Assembly: GCA_017617035.1 (NCBI GenBank)
Contig: JAFZWV010000021.1
Coordinates: 1 to 64,000, forward strand
Direction: 5' to 3'
DNA length: 64,000 nt
Origin: Bacteroidales bacterium
GTDB taxonomy: Bacteria; Bacteroidota; Bacteroidia; Bacteroidales; UBA932
Numbering within the stretch: position 1 is the stretch's first letter; every line of letters starts with the position of its first letter. A program made the translations under genes and the position numbers. Of this stretch, positions 49,668 to 57,504 are shown piece after piece. The notes under the pieces were generated by a model, which saw only the letters and a program-made list of their open reading frames with translations, was not told the origin of the DNA and made no database searches.

Positions 49668-50861
49668 TTATTCCAATGCGAAGCTGATTAATACGTCACC
49701 GAAACGGCCGGAGACCCAGTCGGCTTCCTGGAAGAAGCTGGCGCTTAGCTGGCCACGCCAGACTATGTCGTCTTTTTCATTGTAGGGAATATCGCACTCA
49801 AAGCCGTAGCTTTTGGATTTAATCTTAACCGTCGCGGAGCACTTCCATGAAGTCTGAGTCCCTCCGTCGTCTTCCGTTATCAAGAAGGCCAGGTTCTCCA
49901 ACTGATTAGTGAAATCGGTCATAATGATGCCGTTGTAGGGTATCTCCTCGCCGAGTTGCTTACGCTTCACGACCACCATAAAGTCGGTAACGCTCGGGAA
50001 GTACAGTTTCATCTCCGCTTCGGTAGTAGCATGGAAGCCGTTTACCGCTCCGCACTTCACAAAGAACTCCGATCCTCCGCGGAACCAGCTGTCGTAGTGG
50101 CGCAGCATAGTGAATGAGCGCAGATATAACATACGCGGGCCTGACTTGGTCTCCTTGTCATCTCGACCGAGTGCAGCGAGCGGAGAGATCTCCATTCGAT
50201 ACATATCTAGCGGAGTATAGCCGGCATCGTCGTTGGTATTGATGACCCATACAGGGTGATAGCGAGCCACATCTTCGTCGACATAAACGGAATCAACGAC
50301 GTGGTAACCATTGGAGTCGACACCTATCTTATATCCATAATTATACTCCGATCCGTAACCAGGATCGAAGGTAATAATCGGGAGCTCCTCGCCATTCCAA
50401 TCCTCCGAATATGGCCAGTACAGTTGCAGATCCGACTTCGAAAGGGCGTTTAGATACTCTTCTACATCCTTTGCGCCGGCCTTAGTCTCGGTCTCCAGAT
50501 ACTCCGCAATCATATCCCTTAGCGGGCGCGTATAGTGGCCAGCCTTAGTCGGACTGTCTCCGACTCCGCACCCCGGAGCTTCGATAAGTTGCTTCATAGT
50601 ATACTCCTCATCATAACCGTTTACGGCAGAAGACGAAGCGGCATCCATTACTTCCTCCATCTGGTCTATACCAAGAGGAAGCGCAGCGAACATCCGGGCC
50701 AGAGACGATAAATCGAATCCGGAAGAATCAGATTCGGCTGACGACGAAGACTCATCGGGCGTGTAGTAAGAAGGCCCGGATGCGTATTTGCTGCAAGAGG
50801 TGAAAACGGCCGCCAGAATACCGACGGCAATAAGTCCATGAATTAATAATGAGTTTCTCAT
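49668..50861 (-). CDS. Unrecognised lipoprotein
   Basis: A 397-residue predicted lipoprotein: hydrophobic N-terminus with lipobox FTSCSK, then a Ser/Glu-rich linker (DESSSSAESDSSG) and a globular part rich in aromatic residues and beta strands. A Tyr-rich middle (GYGSEYNYGYKIGV) and a C-terminal beta-rich part can be seen. I recognise no family. The ATG at 50861 puts the signal peptide first; the upstream ATG at 50882 adds seven residues. It is a lone minus-strand gene between hicAB and a divergent PRTase operon. Confidence 0.75.
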   Translation of the reverse strand: MRNSLLIHGLIAVGILAAVFTSCSKYASGPSYYTPDESSSSAESDSSGFDLSSLARMFAALPLGIDQMEEVMDAASSSAVNGYDEEYTMKQLIEAPGCGVGDSPTKAGHYTRPLRDMIAEYLETETKAGAKDVEEYLNALSKSDLQLYWPYSEDWNGEELPIITFDPGYGSEYNYGYKIGVDSNGYHVVDSVYVDEDVARYHPVWVINTNDDAGYTPLDMYRMEISPLAALGRDDKETKSGPRMLYLRSFTMLRHYDSWFRGGSEFFVKCGAVNGFHATTEAEMKLYFPSVTDFMVVVKRKQLGEEIPYNGIIMTDFTNQLENLAFLITEDDGGTQTSWKCSATVKIKSKSYGFECDIPYNEKDDIVWRGQLSASFFQEADWVSGRFGDVLISFALE

Positions 50862-50947
50862 AGCATTGTTTGTTTGGTTCACGGCAAATAGACAAAAAAT
50901 AATCCGAGGAAAAAAGTGTTTACACGGCTATGTGACGAAAATTTATT

Positions 50948-50955
50948 TATATTTG
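50948..50955 (+). promoter_or_regulatory. Promoter -7 box of the PRTase-codB operon
   Basis: TATATTTG on the plus strand, 23 nt before the ATG at 50979. Confidence 0.55.
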
Positions 50956-50978
50956 TAACCCGGTTAGTTCTAATCGGG

Positions 50979-52034
50979 ATGTTTCACACTTTAGTCCGAA
51001 TAGATCAGGAGACCCCTCTTTACAGGCTCGTCTCCAAGGGTTCTCTAAATGATTACTTCGTGATCAGCAGCGAGGGGACCCGCAAAATGATGGCCTCGCC
51101 CGAGGTCATCGGCTACGACTGCTGCGATGCTGTCCGCAGGCCGATGACCGCAGCACTGAAAGCCTTGGAGCCCGATCTGTGCAAGGCTACCATACTTACA
51201 ATACTTCGCGGCGGCCTCAATTATCCCATCGAGGAATGCTGCCACGACTGCGGTATCCGCATAGACAACATCAACTTCCTCAGCTGCGAGCGCGTCATCC
51301 GTGACCATGTCATTGAAGGACTGGAGATCAAATACGAAAAGCTCCATCCCGAGAAAGACTGCACCATGATGATAGGCGATATCGTCGCCAGCGGCGACAC
51401 CCTCCGCAAATGTCTGCTGCACGCCATCGATGTGTTCGACCGCGCCGGCGGCTCAATCCGCAAAATAATCTTCTTCACCATAGGCGGCACGAAAGCCATC
51501 ACGCTGATGGAGGAGCTCACCGCGCAGATACGCGCGAAATGGCCTGCGTTCGAGGGTTTCGAATGCGTCTTCTTCGAAGGAGCGTTTACCGTCTACGAAG
51601 ACAAGGGCGTTACCGGCGTCAATGTGCCCATGATCGATTTCGGCTGGAAGGGCGGCTGCATAGCTCCCGAGTTCCGCGAATACGTTCTCGACTACAAGTA
51701 TGCCCCCGCACTGCTTGAAAAGTGCATAATCTACGACGGCGGGGCGCGGCGCTACGAGATCGGGGACCATTTCGAGGAGGTGATCGGCTACTGGGAGGAT
51801 CTCAGGCTCGCCGCGCCCGCCGCCGACTTCGACTCCTTCCTTGCAGAAAAGGTGGGCTATCCTCTGGGAACGGCCTATCCCGAATGGCTCAGCCTCAACG
51901 GCTACTCGCCCGACTGGAATCTCGAACCTTTATATAATAAGGAGCAAAGGTATCTTGCCGACCTCCGCACCCGCAGCCTGAAAGAAATCTGCGAAACACG
52001 CCTGAAACAATTAAATAAAACAATACAGCAATGA
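50979..52034 (+). CDS. Phosphoribosyltransferase-like protein, long form
   Basis: A 351-residue protein with a type I PRTase core. The PRPP-binding loop appears as MMIGDIVASGDTL (about residues 127-139), where a Gly-Asp replaces the usual acidic pair. The preceding TILRGGLNYP resembles the ILRGG-type motif of uracil and other PRTases. About 150 extra residues follow the core and have no known match to me. It overlaps codB by 4 nt (ATGA), suggesting that it salvages the imported base, or senses it. The start is the ATG at 50979, after the promoter; an in-frame ATG at 50916 lies upstream of it. Confidence 0.75.
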   Translation: MFHTLVRIDQETPLYRLVSKGSLNDYFVISSEGTRKMMASPEVIGYDCCDAVRRPMTAALKALEPDLCKATILTILRGGLNYPIEECCHDCGIRIDNINFLSCERVIRDHVIEGLEIKYEKLHPEKDCTMMIGDIVASGDTLRKCLLHAIDVFDRAGGSIRKIIFFTIGGTKAITLMEELTAQIRAKWPAFEGFECVFFEGAFTVYEDKGVTGVNVPMIDFGWKGGCIAPEFREYVLDYKYAPALLEKCIIYDGGARRYEIGDHFEEVIGYWEDLRLAAPAADFDSFLAEKVGYPLGTAYPEWLSLNGYSPDWNLEPLYNKEQRYLADLRTRSLKEICETRLKQLNKTIQQ

Positions 52035-53287
52035 GCAAAATCGACCACGACTTCTCAAATTCGAGCGTACCGGCCTCCTCGCGCCGCGGTACGCTGACCA
52101 TGTTCATGATCATGCTCGGCTTCACATTCTTCTCCGCAAGTATGTGGGTCGGACAGAACCTGGCCGCAGGCCTTGATTTCAAAGGCTTTATCGGCGCCCT
52201 TATTCTGGGTGGCGTCATACTCGGAGCTTATACGGGCTCGCTCGGGTACATCGGTGCCGAAAGCGGGTTGTCGCTCGATCTTCTCGCCCAACGGTCATTT
52301 GGCCGCAAGGGCAGCTGGCTGCCCAGCGCCATGATCAGCTTCACGCAGATGGGCTGGTTCGGCGTAGGCCTTGCGATGTTTGCGATCCCGGTCGCGAAGG
52401 AGATCCTCGGGCTCGACGTGACGCCCGATTTCATGCCATGGCAGGGCTACCTGCTCGTCGCCATCGCCGGCGTGCTGATGACTGCCAGCGCCTACTTCGG
52501 CATCAAGAGCCTGACGATCGTGAGCTACATCGCCGTCCCGCTGGTCGCTATTCTGGGCACCGTGGCCATGATCATGGCCGTCCGTCAGGGCGATAGCGGC
52601 CTCATCGAGCAGTTCGCGAAGGGCACCAAAGACCTCGGCGTCATCGCGGGCGCGGGCCTGGTCATCGGCAGTTTCGTGTCCGGAGGCACGGCCACCCCGA
52701 ACTTCACCCGCTTCGCCCGCAACGGTAAGATTGCGGCAATCGTAACGGTGTGCGCCTTCTTCCTGGGCAACTCGCTGATGTTCTTCTTCGGCGCCGTTTC
52801 GTCCATCTACGTAGGCGGCAATGACATCTTCGAGGTCATGCTCAACCTCAACCTGTTCTACGTCGCGGTCGCGGTGCTCGGCCTGAACATCTGGACCACG
52901 AACGACAATGCCCTGTACTCGACCGGCCTCGGTCTGGCGAACATCACCGGCGGCTCGAAGAAGCTGATGGTACTTATCTCGGGTGTTATCGGAACAGTCG
53001 CGGCTGTGTGGCTCTACTGGAACTTCTGCAGCTGGCTCAACGTCCTTAACTGCACACTTCCTCCGGTTGGTATTATCCTGATTCTGGGATACTTCATGCA
53101 TAGGAAAGCCTATCTCGACGGCTCGATCGAGATCAAGACTGTCGACTGGTTCGCAGTGCTGGGCGTGGTCGCCGGCGCTGTCGTAGCGAACCTCGTCCAC
53201 TGGGGCATTCCTTCCATCAACGGAATGGCTACTGCCGCAGTTATTTATGTGGCAGGTCAGCTGATTAAGCGCGGATGCCGCAAATAG
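52031..53287 (+). CDS. codB: Cytosine permease-like NCS1 transporter
   Basis: A 418-residue inner-membrane nucleobase carrier. Its similarity to E. coli CodB is plain at FFSASMWVGQNL, GYIGAESGL, GQMGWFGVG-type (here FTQMGWFGVGLAMFAIPV) and LNIWTTNDNALYSTGLGLAN, with about 12 helices. No cytosine deaminase (codA) is adjacent; instead the upstream gene is a PRTase. It overlaps the next gene by 13 nt. The base imported may be cytosine or another purine or pyrimidine. Confidence 0.92.
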   Translation: MSKIDHDFSNSSVPASSRRGTLTMFMIMLGFTFFSASMWVGQNLAAGLDFKGFIGALILGGVILGAYTGSLGYIGAESGLSLDLLAQRSFGRKGSWLPSAMISFTQMGWFGVGLAMFAIPVAKEILGLDVTPDFMPWQGYLLVAIAGVLMTASAYFGIKSLTIVSYIAVPLVAILGTVAMIMAVRQGDSGLIEQFAKGTKDLGVIAGAGLVIGSFVSGGTATPNFTRFARNGKIAAIVTVCAFFLGNSLMFFFGAVSSIYVGGNDIFEVMLNLNLFYVAVAVLGLNIWTTNDNALYSTGLGLANITGGSKKLMVLISGVIGTVAAVWLYWNFCSWLNVLNCTLPPVGIILILGYFMHRKAYLDGSIEIKTVDWFAVLGVVAGAVVANLVHWGIPSINGMATAAVIYVAGQLIKRGCRK

Positions 53288-54522
53288 CCATTATCGGCGC
53301 GGGCGCAGCCGGTTGTTTTTGCGCGATTGAATTGAAGCGCAGAATGCCCGGCGCGGACGTGACGGTCTACGAGGCGGGGGCAAAGCCCCTCGCGAAGGTA
53401 GCCGTCACAGGCGGAGGCCGCTGCAATATCTCCAACACTTTCGACTCTGTCGACTCACTGGCGGAAGTCTATCCCCGCGGGGAGAAACTGGTAAAAAATG
53501 CTTTTCGGACGTTTTCTCCGGCCGATACAAGAAGTTGGTGGGAAGCAGAAGGGGTGAAACTGGTCGAAGAATCAGATTGCAGATTGTTCCCTGTATCTCA
53601 GTCTGCCCTTCAAGTTGTCCATACTCTTGAGAATTTGATACGCAAACTGGGTATCGAACTCAAATGCCGCACGAAGGTTGAAAAAATCCGCCGCGAGGCC
53701 GCCGGCTACTCTCTGACTTTGGCAGATGACTCCTGCGTTAGCGCCGACAAGGTAGTTGTCACCACCGGCGGCGGTGCGCTGAGCCTGCTTTCCGACTTGG
53801 ATATCGATATAGTTCCTCCGGTCCCCTCTCTGTTTACCTTTAAACTATCGGATCATGGCGTTCGCGAACTGACAGGAACTTCCGTCGAGAATGTAACCCT
53901 TTCGCTGGCCGGGACTAAGTTCCGTTCCCATGGAACCCTGCTCCTGACCGACTGGGGCGTCAGCGGCCCTGCGACCCTGCGACTATCATCCTACGCGGCT
54001 CGCCACCTTGCGGACTCCTCCTACCGGGCGACCTTGCTGATCGGCTGGCTCTCACTCGCGGAAGCCGAAGTCCGCTCCCTGCTCGCCGCAAGCGCTCACG
54101 TCGGTTCCGCCGACGGAGCAATGACCAACCGTGCAATAACGTCGTCCCCCGGAGTTTTGTCCAAGATGGTCGCCAACACCCCTCCTGCCGGTATATCGTC
54201 GCGGCTTTGGCGCCATTTGTTAAGCCGCGCCGGTCTTCGCGAAGACATTCGCTGGACCGAATTAGGCTCAAAGGGGCTGAATCGACTCGTCGCCGTGTTG
54301 ACGGCCGACACCTACGAAATAATCGGTCGTGCGAAGTTCAAAGAGGAGTTTGTCACCGCCGGCGGAGTGTCGATGTCCGCCGTTCGCCCGGCGACCCTCG
54401 AATCGCGCCAGCACCCCGGCCTCTTCTTCGCCGGCGAGGTTCTGGACATCGACGCCCTTACCGGCGGCTTCAACCTCCAGTCCGCCTGGTCTACCGCATT
54501 CCTCGTCGCCCGCAGCCTTTAG
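53275..54522 (+). CDS. HI0933/BaiN-like flavoprotein (NAD(P)/FAD-dependent oxidoreductase)
   Basis: A 415-residue flavoprotein. The Rossmann motif is GAGAAGCFCAIEL (residues 8-20), followed by KVAVTGGGRCNISN, a signature of the HI0933-like family. The C-terminal GGVSMSAVRP and LFFAGEVLDIDALTGGFNLQ segments complete the FAD site. Its start overlaps the end of codB by 13 nt, and the sequence after the stop codon holds palindromic element D. The substrate is unknown; family members are reductases of varied roles. Confidence 0.9.
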   Translation: MPQIAIIGAGAAGCFCAIELKRRMPGADVTVYEAGAKPLAKVAVTGGGRCNISNTFDSVDSLAEVYPRGEKLVKNAFRTFSPADTRSWWEAEGVKLVEESDCRLFPVSQSALQVVHTLENLIRKLGIELKCRTKVEKIRREAAGYSLTLADDSCVSADKVVVTTGGGALSLLSDLDIDIVPPVPSLFTFKLSDHGVRELTGTSVENVTLSLAGTKFRSHGTLLLTDWGVSGPATLRLSSYAARHLADSSYRATLLIGWLSLAEAEVRSLLAASAHVGSADGAMTNRAITSSPGVLSKMVANTPPAGISSRLWRHLLSRAGLREDIRWTELGSKGLNRLVAVLTADTYEIIGRAKFKEEFVTAGGVSMSAVRPATLESRQHPGLFFAGEVLDIDALTGGFNLQSAWSTAFLVARSL

Positions 54523-54572
54523 GGTTCTCTCTTTCCGCCGATCTCAGACTCTTTCCCTACTCTTCCGCAAAC

Positions 54573-54700
54573 CAGACGCACAGTCACCCAACTCAGAAAG
54601 CCCTGTACGGTATCCCACCTTGCGTGAGGGGCCTAAATAGGCCCTAGACGCAAGGCGAGCCACCCTCAACGCATATCTGGCAGGGGTGTTGGTGCGTCTG
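54573..54700. repeat. Palindromic element copy D (RAYT-linked family)
   Basis: A 128-bp copy after the flavoprotein gene. Outer arms CAGACGCAC / GTGCGTCTG (54573-54581, 54692-54700). The central hairpin is CTTGCGT / ACGCAAG (54619-54625, 54648-54654) with GGGCCTAAATAGGCCC on top. Its hairpin sequence differs from copies A-C yet stays fully paired, and the 37-nt spacing on each side is kept. It fills most of the gap between two convergent genes. Confidence 0.8.
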
Positions 54701-54723
54701 TCTGGCAGAAAAGGATGAATATC

Positions 54724-56508
54724 CTAAGCAAGAGGTTCCAGCACGGCCATTTCGCAAGCTCCGCAGTCGAAGAGCAGAGGAAAGCGGCGGCCATTATTTA
54801 CCAAATATAGAGATTCCTTCGCTTCGCTCGGAATGACAGCCTTGCCGGCTTTTAGTGGAAGTTGGTGTACCGGACAAATGCCGAGTTCGTACTTGATGCA
54901 GTACTTGCTGCGCATGAGTTCACCTGGGCGGCGGCCGGTCTGAAGAGTATCATGAGAGATTACCCGGGAGTTAACTGCGGAGCTGTACTGTGTTCCGGCA
55001 AGCGGAATCGCCCGAACAGCAATCGAGTCGAGCTGTGCCGCGAGATCGCGTCGCAAACCATTCAGAACGGCTGAGCTGAGGTGCGGAAGAGCGCCGTCAT
55101 CGGAAAGCGACGCTACTGTGAAAGAATAATGGTCGACGCGCTTGGACAGTTGACCGGAAATCAGCGCAGCGGCGCGCTCAAGGTCGCGGGCCGCCTCGCA
55201 ATCTGAAAGCACAACGGATGCCTGGCGCCCATCTTGCGACAGAGCGGAAACGCTTAACGATGATCCGCTTGCCGAGACGCTCAGCGCTACCGGGACGAAC
55301 CTCTTGCACGGGTTGGCGTCAAGCGACTTCTCGAAAGCTTGCGACACATTGCGCCACAGAACCACCCCTGCGCGAAGACCTGCGACCGGCTTGCAGATAA
55401 TGCGGTCCCCCTGACACACATCTCCCCTAAAACCGATAATCTCACCTTCGGAAACGAACGCGAAACCGTCGCCGTTATGCAAATCCGATGCTTTGGAAAC
55501 AGTTATCTCGAGCCCCTGAGCCACAGCGCGAACCGAGCTGACAATCCCGATTTCTTCGCCCATGGACTTGGGGGCATCCATACAGGCCCACGCCCCTCGC
55601 TTTCCATCCAAATACAATTCGGTGAAACCGCGGTTGAAGGTTTTTGACAGATCAGGAATGAATCCGCCCTCGACCCGCCCGAACGAAGAGCGTCGCAGCG
55701 CTCCGCCGGAAGCCGCGACCAGCTTATCCAGCAGCAGCGAGTATTCTCTGACGGTATTCCTGACGAAAGATGCGTTCTTCAACCTGCCTTCAATTTTAAA
55801 GGAAGTGACCCCGGCCGCGACCAGATCGTCAAGCCGCGCGCTGAGATTGAAATCCTTGAGAGACAGCAGGGCCTTACCCCGCATCAAAACGCGGCCGTCC
55901 TCAGTGACCAGATCGTAGAGATTCCTGCAGGCCTGGATACATTCGCCGCGATCTCCGCTGCGTGCGCCGCCCGTCAGGACCTCCGACATTGTGCATTGGC
56001 CGCTGTAGCATACGCACAGCGCGCCATGGACAAAGCACTCGATCTCGCAAGGCACCGCCGCGGCGATCGCACGAATCTGCTCAAGCGGCAGCTCCCGCTC
56101 AAGAATCAACCGCGAACAACCGGCTTCGGCGAACATGCGGGCCCGCTCGACGTCGCGAATTGCGCACTGGGTCGAGGCGTGGAGTGGTACGTGAATATCA
56201 TCCCATAGTCCGATGCGCGGGTCCCTGATGATAAAGGCGTCCGCGCCGGCCTGCTGGGCAGCGAGCATCTGGCGATGAACCTCGGGCATCTGCTCCTCGC
56301 GCAGGATGATGTTGAAGGTGACGAAAATGCGTGCCCCGAACTTGTGTGCATACGCACAGAGCCGCTCAATCTCCGAGGTGGGATTGCCGGCATCTTTGCG
56401 CGCCCCGAAATCTGGCCCGGCGATATACACCGCATCGGCACCGCAGTCGATGGCCGCGATGCCGATGTCTGTATTTCTTGCCGGAGCAAGAAGTTCGAGG
56501 TATTTCAT
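54724..56508 (-). CDS. U32-family protein (YegQ/RlhA-like RNA hydroxylase)
   Basis: A 594-residue member of peptidase family U32, whose characterised members (RlhA, TrhP) hydroxylate RNA rather than cut protein. The N-terminal barrel begins ELLAPARNTDIGIAAI with GADAVYI. The cysteine cluster typical of the group is in CVCYSGQC and GECIQACRN, followed by KDFNLSARLDDLVAAGV. The C-terminal half (about 330-594) is the DUF3656-like extension seen in long forms. Its ATG directly follows the stop of the TPR gene, so they are coupled. Confidence 0.85.
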   Translation of the reverse strand: MKYLELLAPARNTDIGIAAIDCGADAVYIAGPDFGARKDAGNPTSEIERLCAYAHKFGARIFVTFNIILREEQMPEVHRQMLAAQQAGADAFIIRDPRIGLWDDIHVPLHASTQCAIRDVERARMFAEAGCSRLILERELPLEQIRAIAAAVPCEIECFVHGALCVCYSGQCTMSEVLTGGARSGDRGECIQACRNLYDLVTEDGRVLMRGKALLSLKDFNLSARLDDLVAAGVTSFKIEGRLKNASFVRNTVREYSLLLDKLVAASGGALRRSSFGRVEGGFIPDLSKTFNRGFTELYLDGKRGAWACMDAPKSMGEEIGIVSSVRAVAQGLEITVSKASDLHNGDGFAFVSEGEIIGFRGDVCQGDRIICKPVAGLRAGVVLWRNVSQAFEKSLDANPCKRFVPVALSVSASGSSLSVSALSQDGRQASVVLSDCEAARDLERAAALISGQLSKRVDHYSFTVASLSDDGALPHLSSAVLNGLRRDLAAQLDSIAVRAIPLAGTQYSSAVNSRVISHDTLQTGRRPGELMRSKYCIKYELGICPVHQLPLKAGKAVIPSEAKESLYLVNNGRRFPLLFDCGACEMAVLEPLA

Positions 56509-57444
56509 TTATTTGCCGAGAGCCTTGAGCTGCTTCTGGGCGTCTGCTCCGTAGGTAGGATCGTTCTCAACCATCTTGTAGAACTCGGCTGCTTTTGCGT
56601 TGTTCTTCAGACCCTGATAGAGGCTGGCGATGGTGAACTTAACCGCTGCTACGTTGCCTGCGCCGGGTTTGAGCTCGACATACTTCTCGAAGTTGGCGAT
56701 AGCCTGCTCAGCTTTTCCAAGCTGCTGGCTTGCAAGACCTGCGATGTAGCAGGCGTCTGCATTCTCAAGATAAGAGTTGCTCTTGCCAGCCATCTCGATA
56801 GCTTCTGCGAACTTCTTAGCCTTGTTGGCTGCGTTGGCCTTCTTAAGGAAGATAGCGGAAAGCTGCTTGTTGGCTGCCTTTTCCTGGCCAAGAGATGCTG
56901 CGATTTCATAAGTCTCAACAGCCTTGTCGACATTTCCGAGCTTATCGTATGCCTGGCCCATGTAGAGGGCTGCCTTGGCGTTGTTGGGATCTACATCGAG
57001 AGTCTGCTGGAAAGCTTCTGCTGCGGCTTCGTACTCCTTTGCTTTAAGAAACTTGGTTCCCTTCTGGATGTATACCTGAGGTATGAGTGCTTCTGCTTCC
57101 GCTGCGACTGTGTCTGCATTGAGTTTCTCTGAAAGACTTATGGCCTCACGGAGCTTAGCGACGGCTCCGTCGTAATCTCCTTCATTGAGGGCGTCCTTTG
57201 CGATGCGAACACTGAGTTTGGGCATGATGCTTTCGCAATTTGCTATAACCTCAAGGCCTGCTTCACCGCACTCTCCTGCGAGGTTGTAAGCCTTCTGGAA
57301 ATAATCCAAAGCGCCGGCATTATCGCCGAGTGCCAATGCATCAGTGCCATATCTATAAAGAGTAATGGCTTCATTTACGTCCTGCGCGAAGCCTAAAGAA
57401 AGAGCGGCCACAAATGCGCAAATAGATACTAATACCTTCTTCAT
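56509..57444 (-). CDS. Exported TPR-repeat protein
   Basis: A 311-residue protein with a signal peptide (about 1-20) and TPR helices through most of its length. Clear repeats start at about residues 130-165 (AAEAFQQTLDVDPNNAKAALYMGQAYDKLGN) in part AFQQTLDVDPNNAKAALY, then VDKAVETYEIAASLG, and near the C-terminus AIANFEKYVELKPG. It probably scaffolds periplasmic proteins. The promoter TAATTTTG is at 57477-57484, and the U32 gene begins immediately after the stop codon. Confidence 0.85.
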   Translation of the reverse strand: MKKVLVSICAFVAALSLGFAQDVNEAITLYRYGTDALALGDNAGALDYFQKAYNLAGECGEAGLEVIANCESIMPKLSVRIAKDALNEGDYDGAVAKLREAISLSEKLNADTVAAEAEALIPQVYIQKGTKFLKAKEYEAAAEAFQQTLDVDPNNAKAALYMGQAYDKLGNVDKAVETYEIAASLGQEKAANKQLSAIFLKKANAANKAKKFAEAIEMAGKSNSYLENADACYIAGLASQQLGKAEQAIANFEKYVELKPGAGNVAAVKFTIASLYQGLKNNAKAAEFYKMVENDPTYGADAQKQLKALGK

Positions 57445-57476
57445 ATCGTTAAATCTTTTGTTGCCAGGTTGAGGGG

Positions 57477-57484
57477 CAAAATTA
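57477..57484 (-). promoter_or_regulatory. Promoter -7 box of the TPR-U32 operon
   Basis: Minus-strand TAATTTTG followed by C, 32 nt before the TPR start codon. Confidence 0.5.
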
Positions 57485-57504
57485 ATAATTTTTTATCACG
57501 ACTC

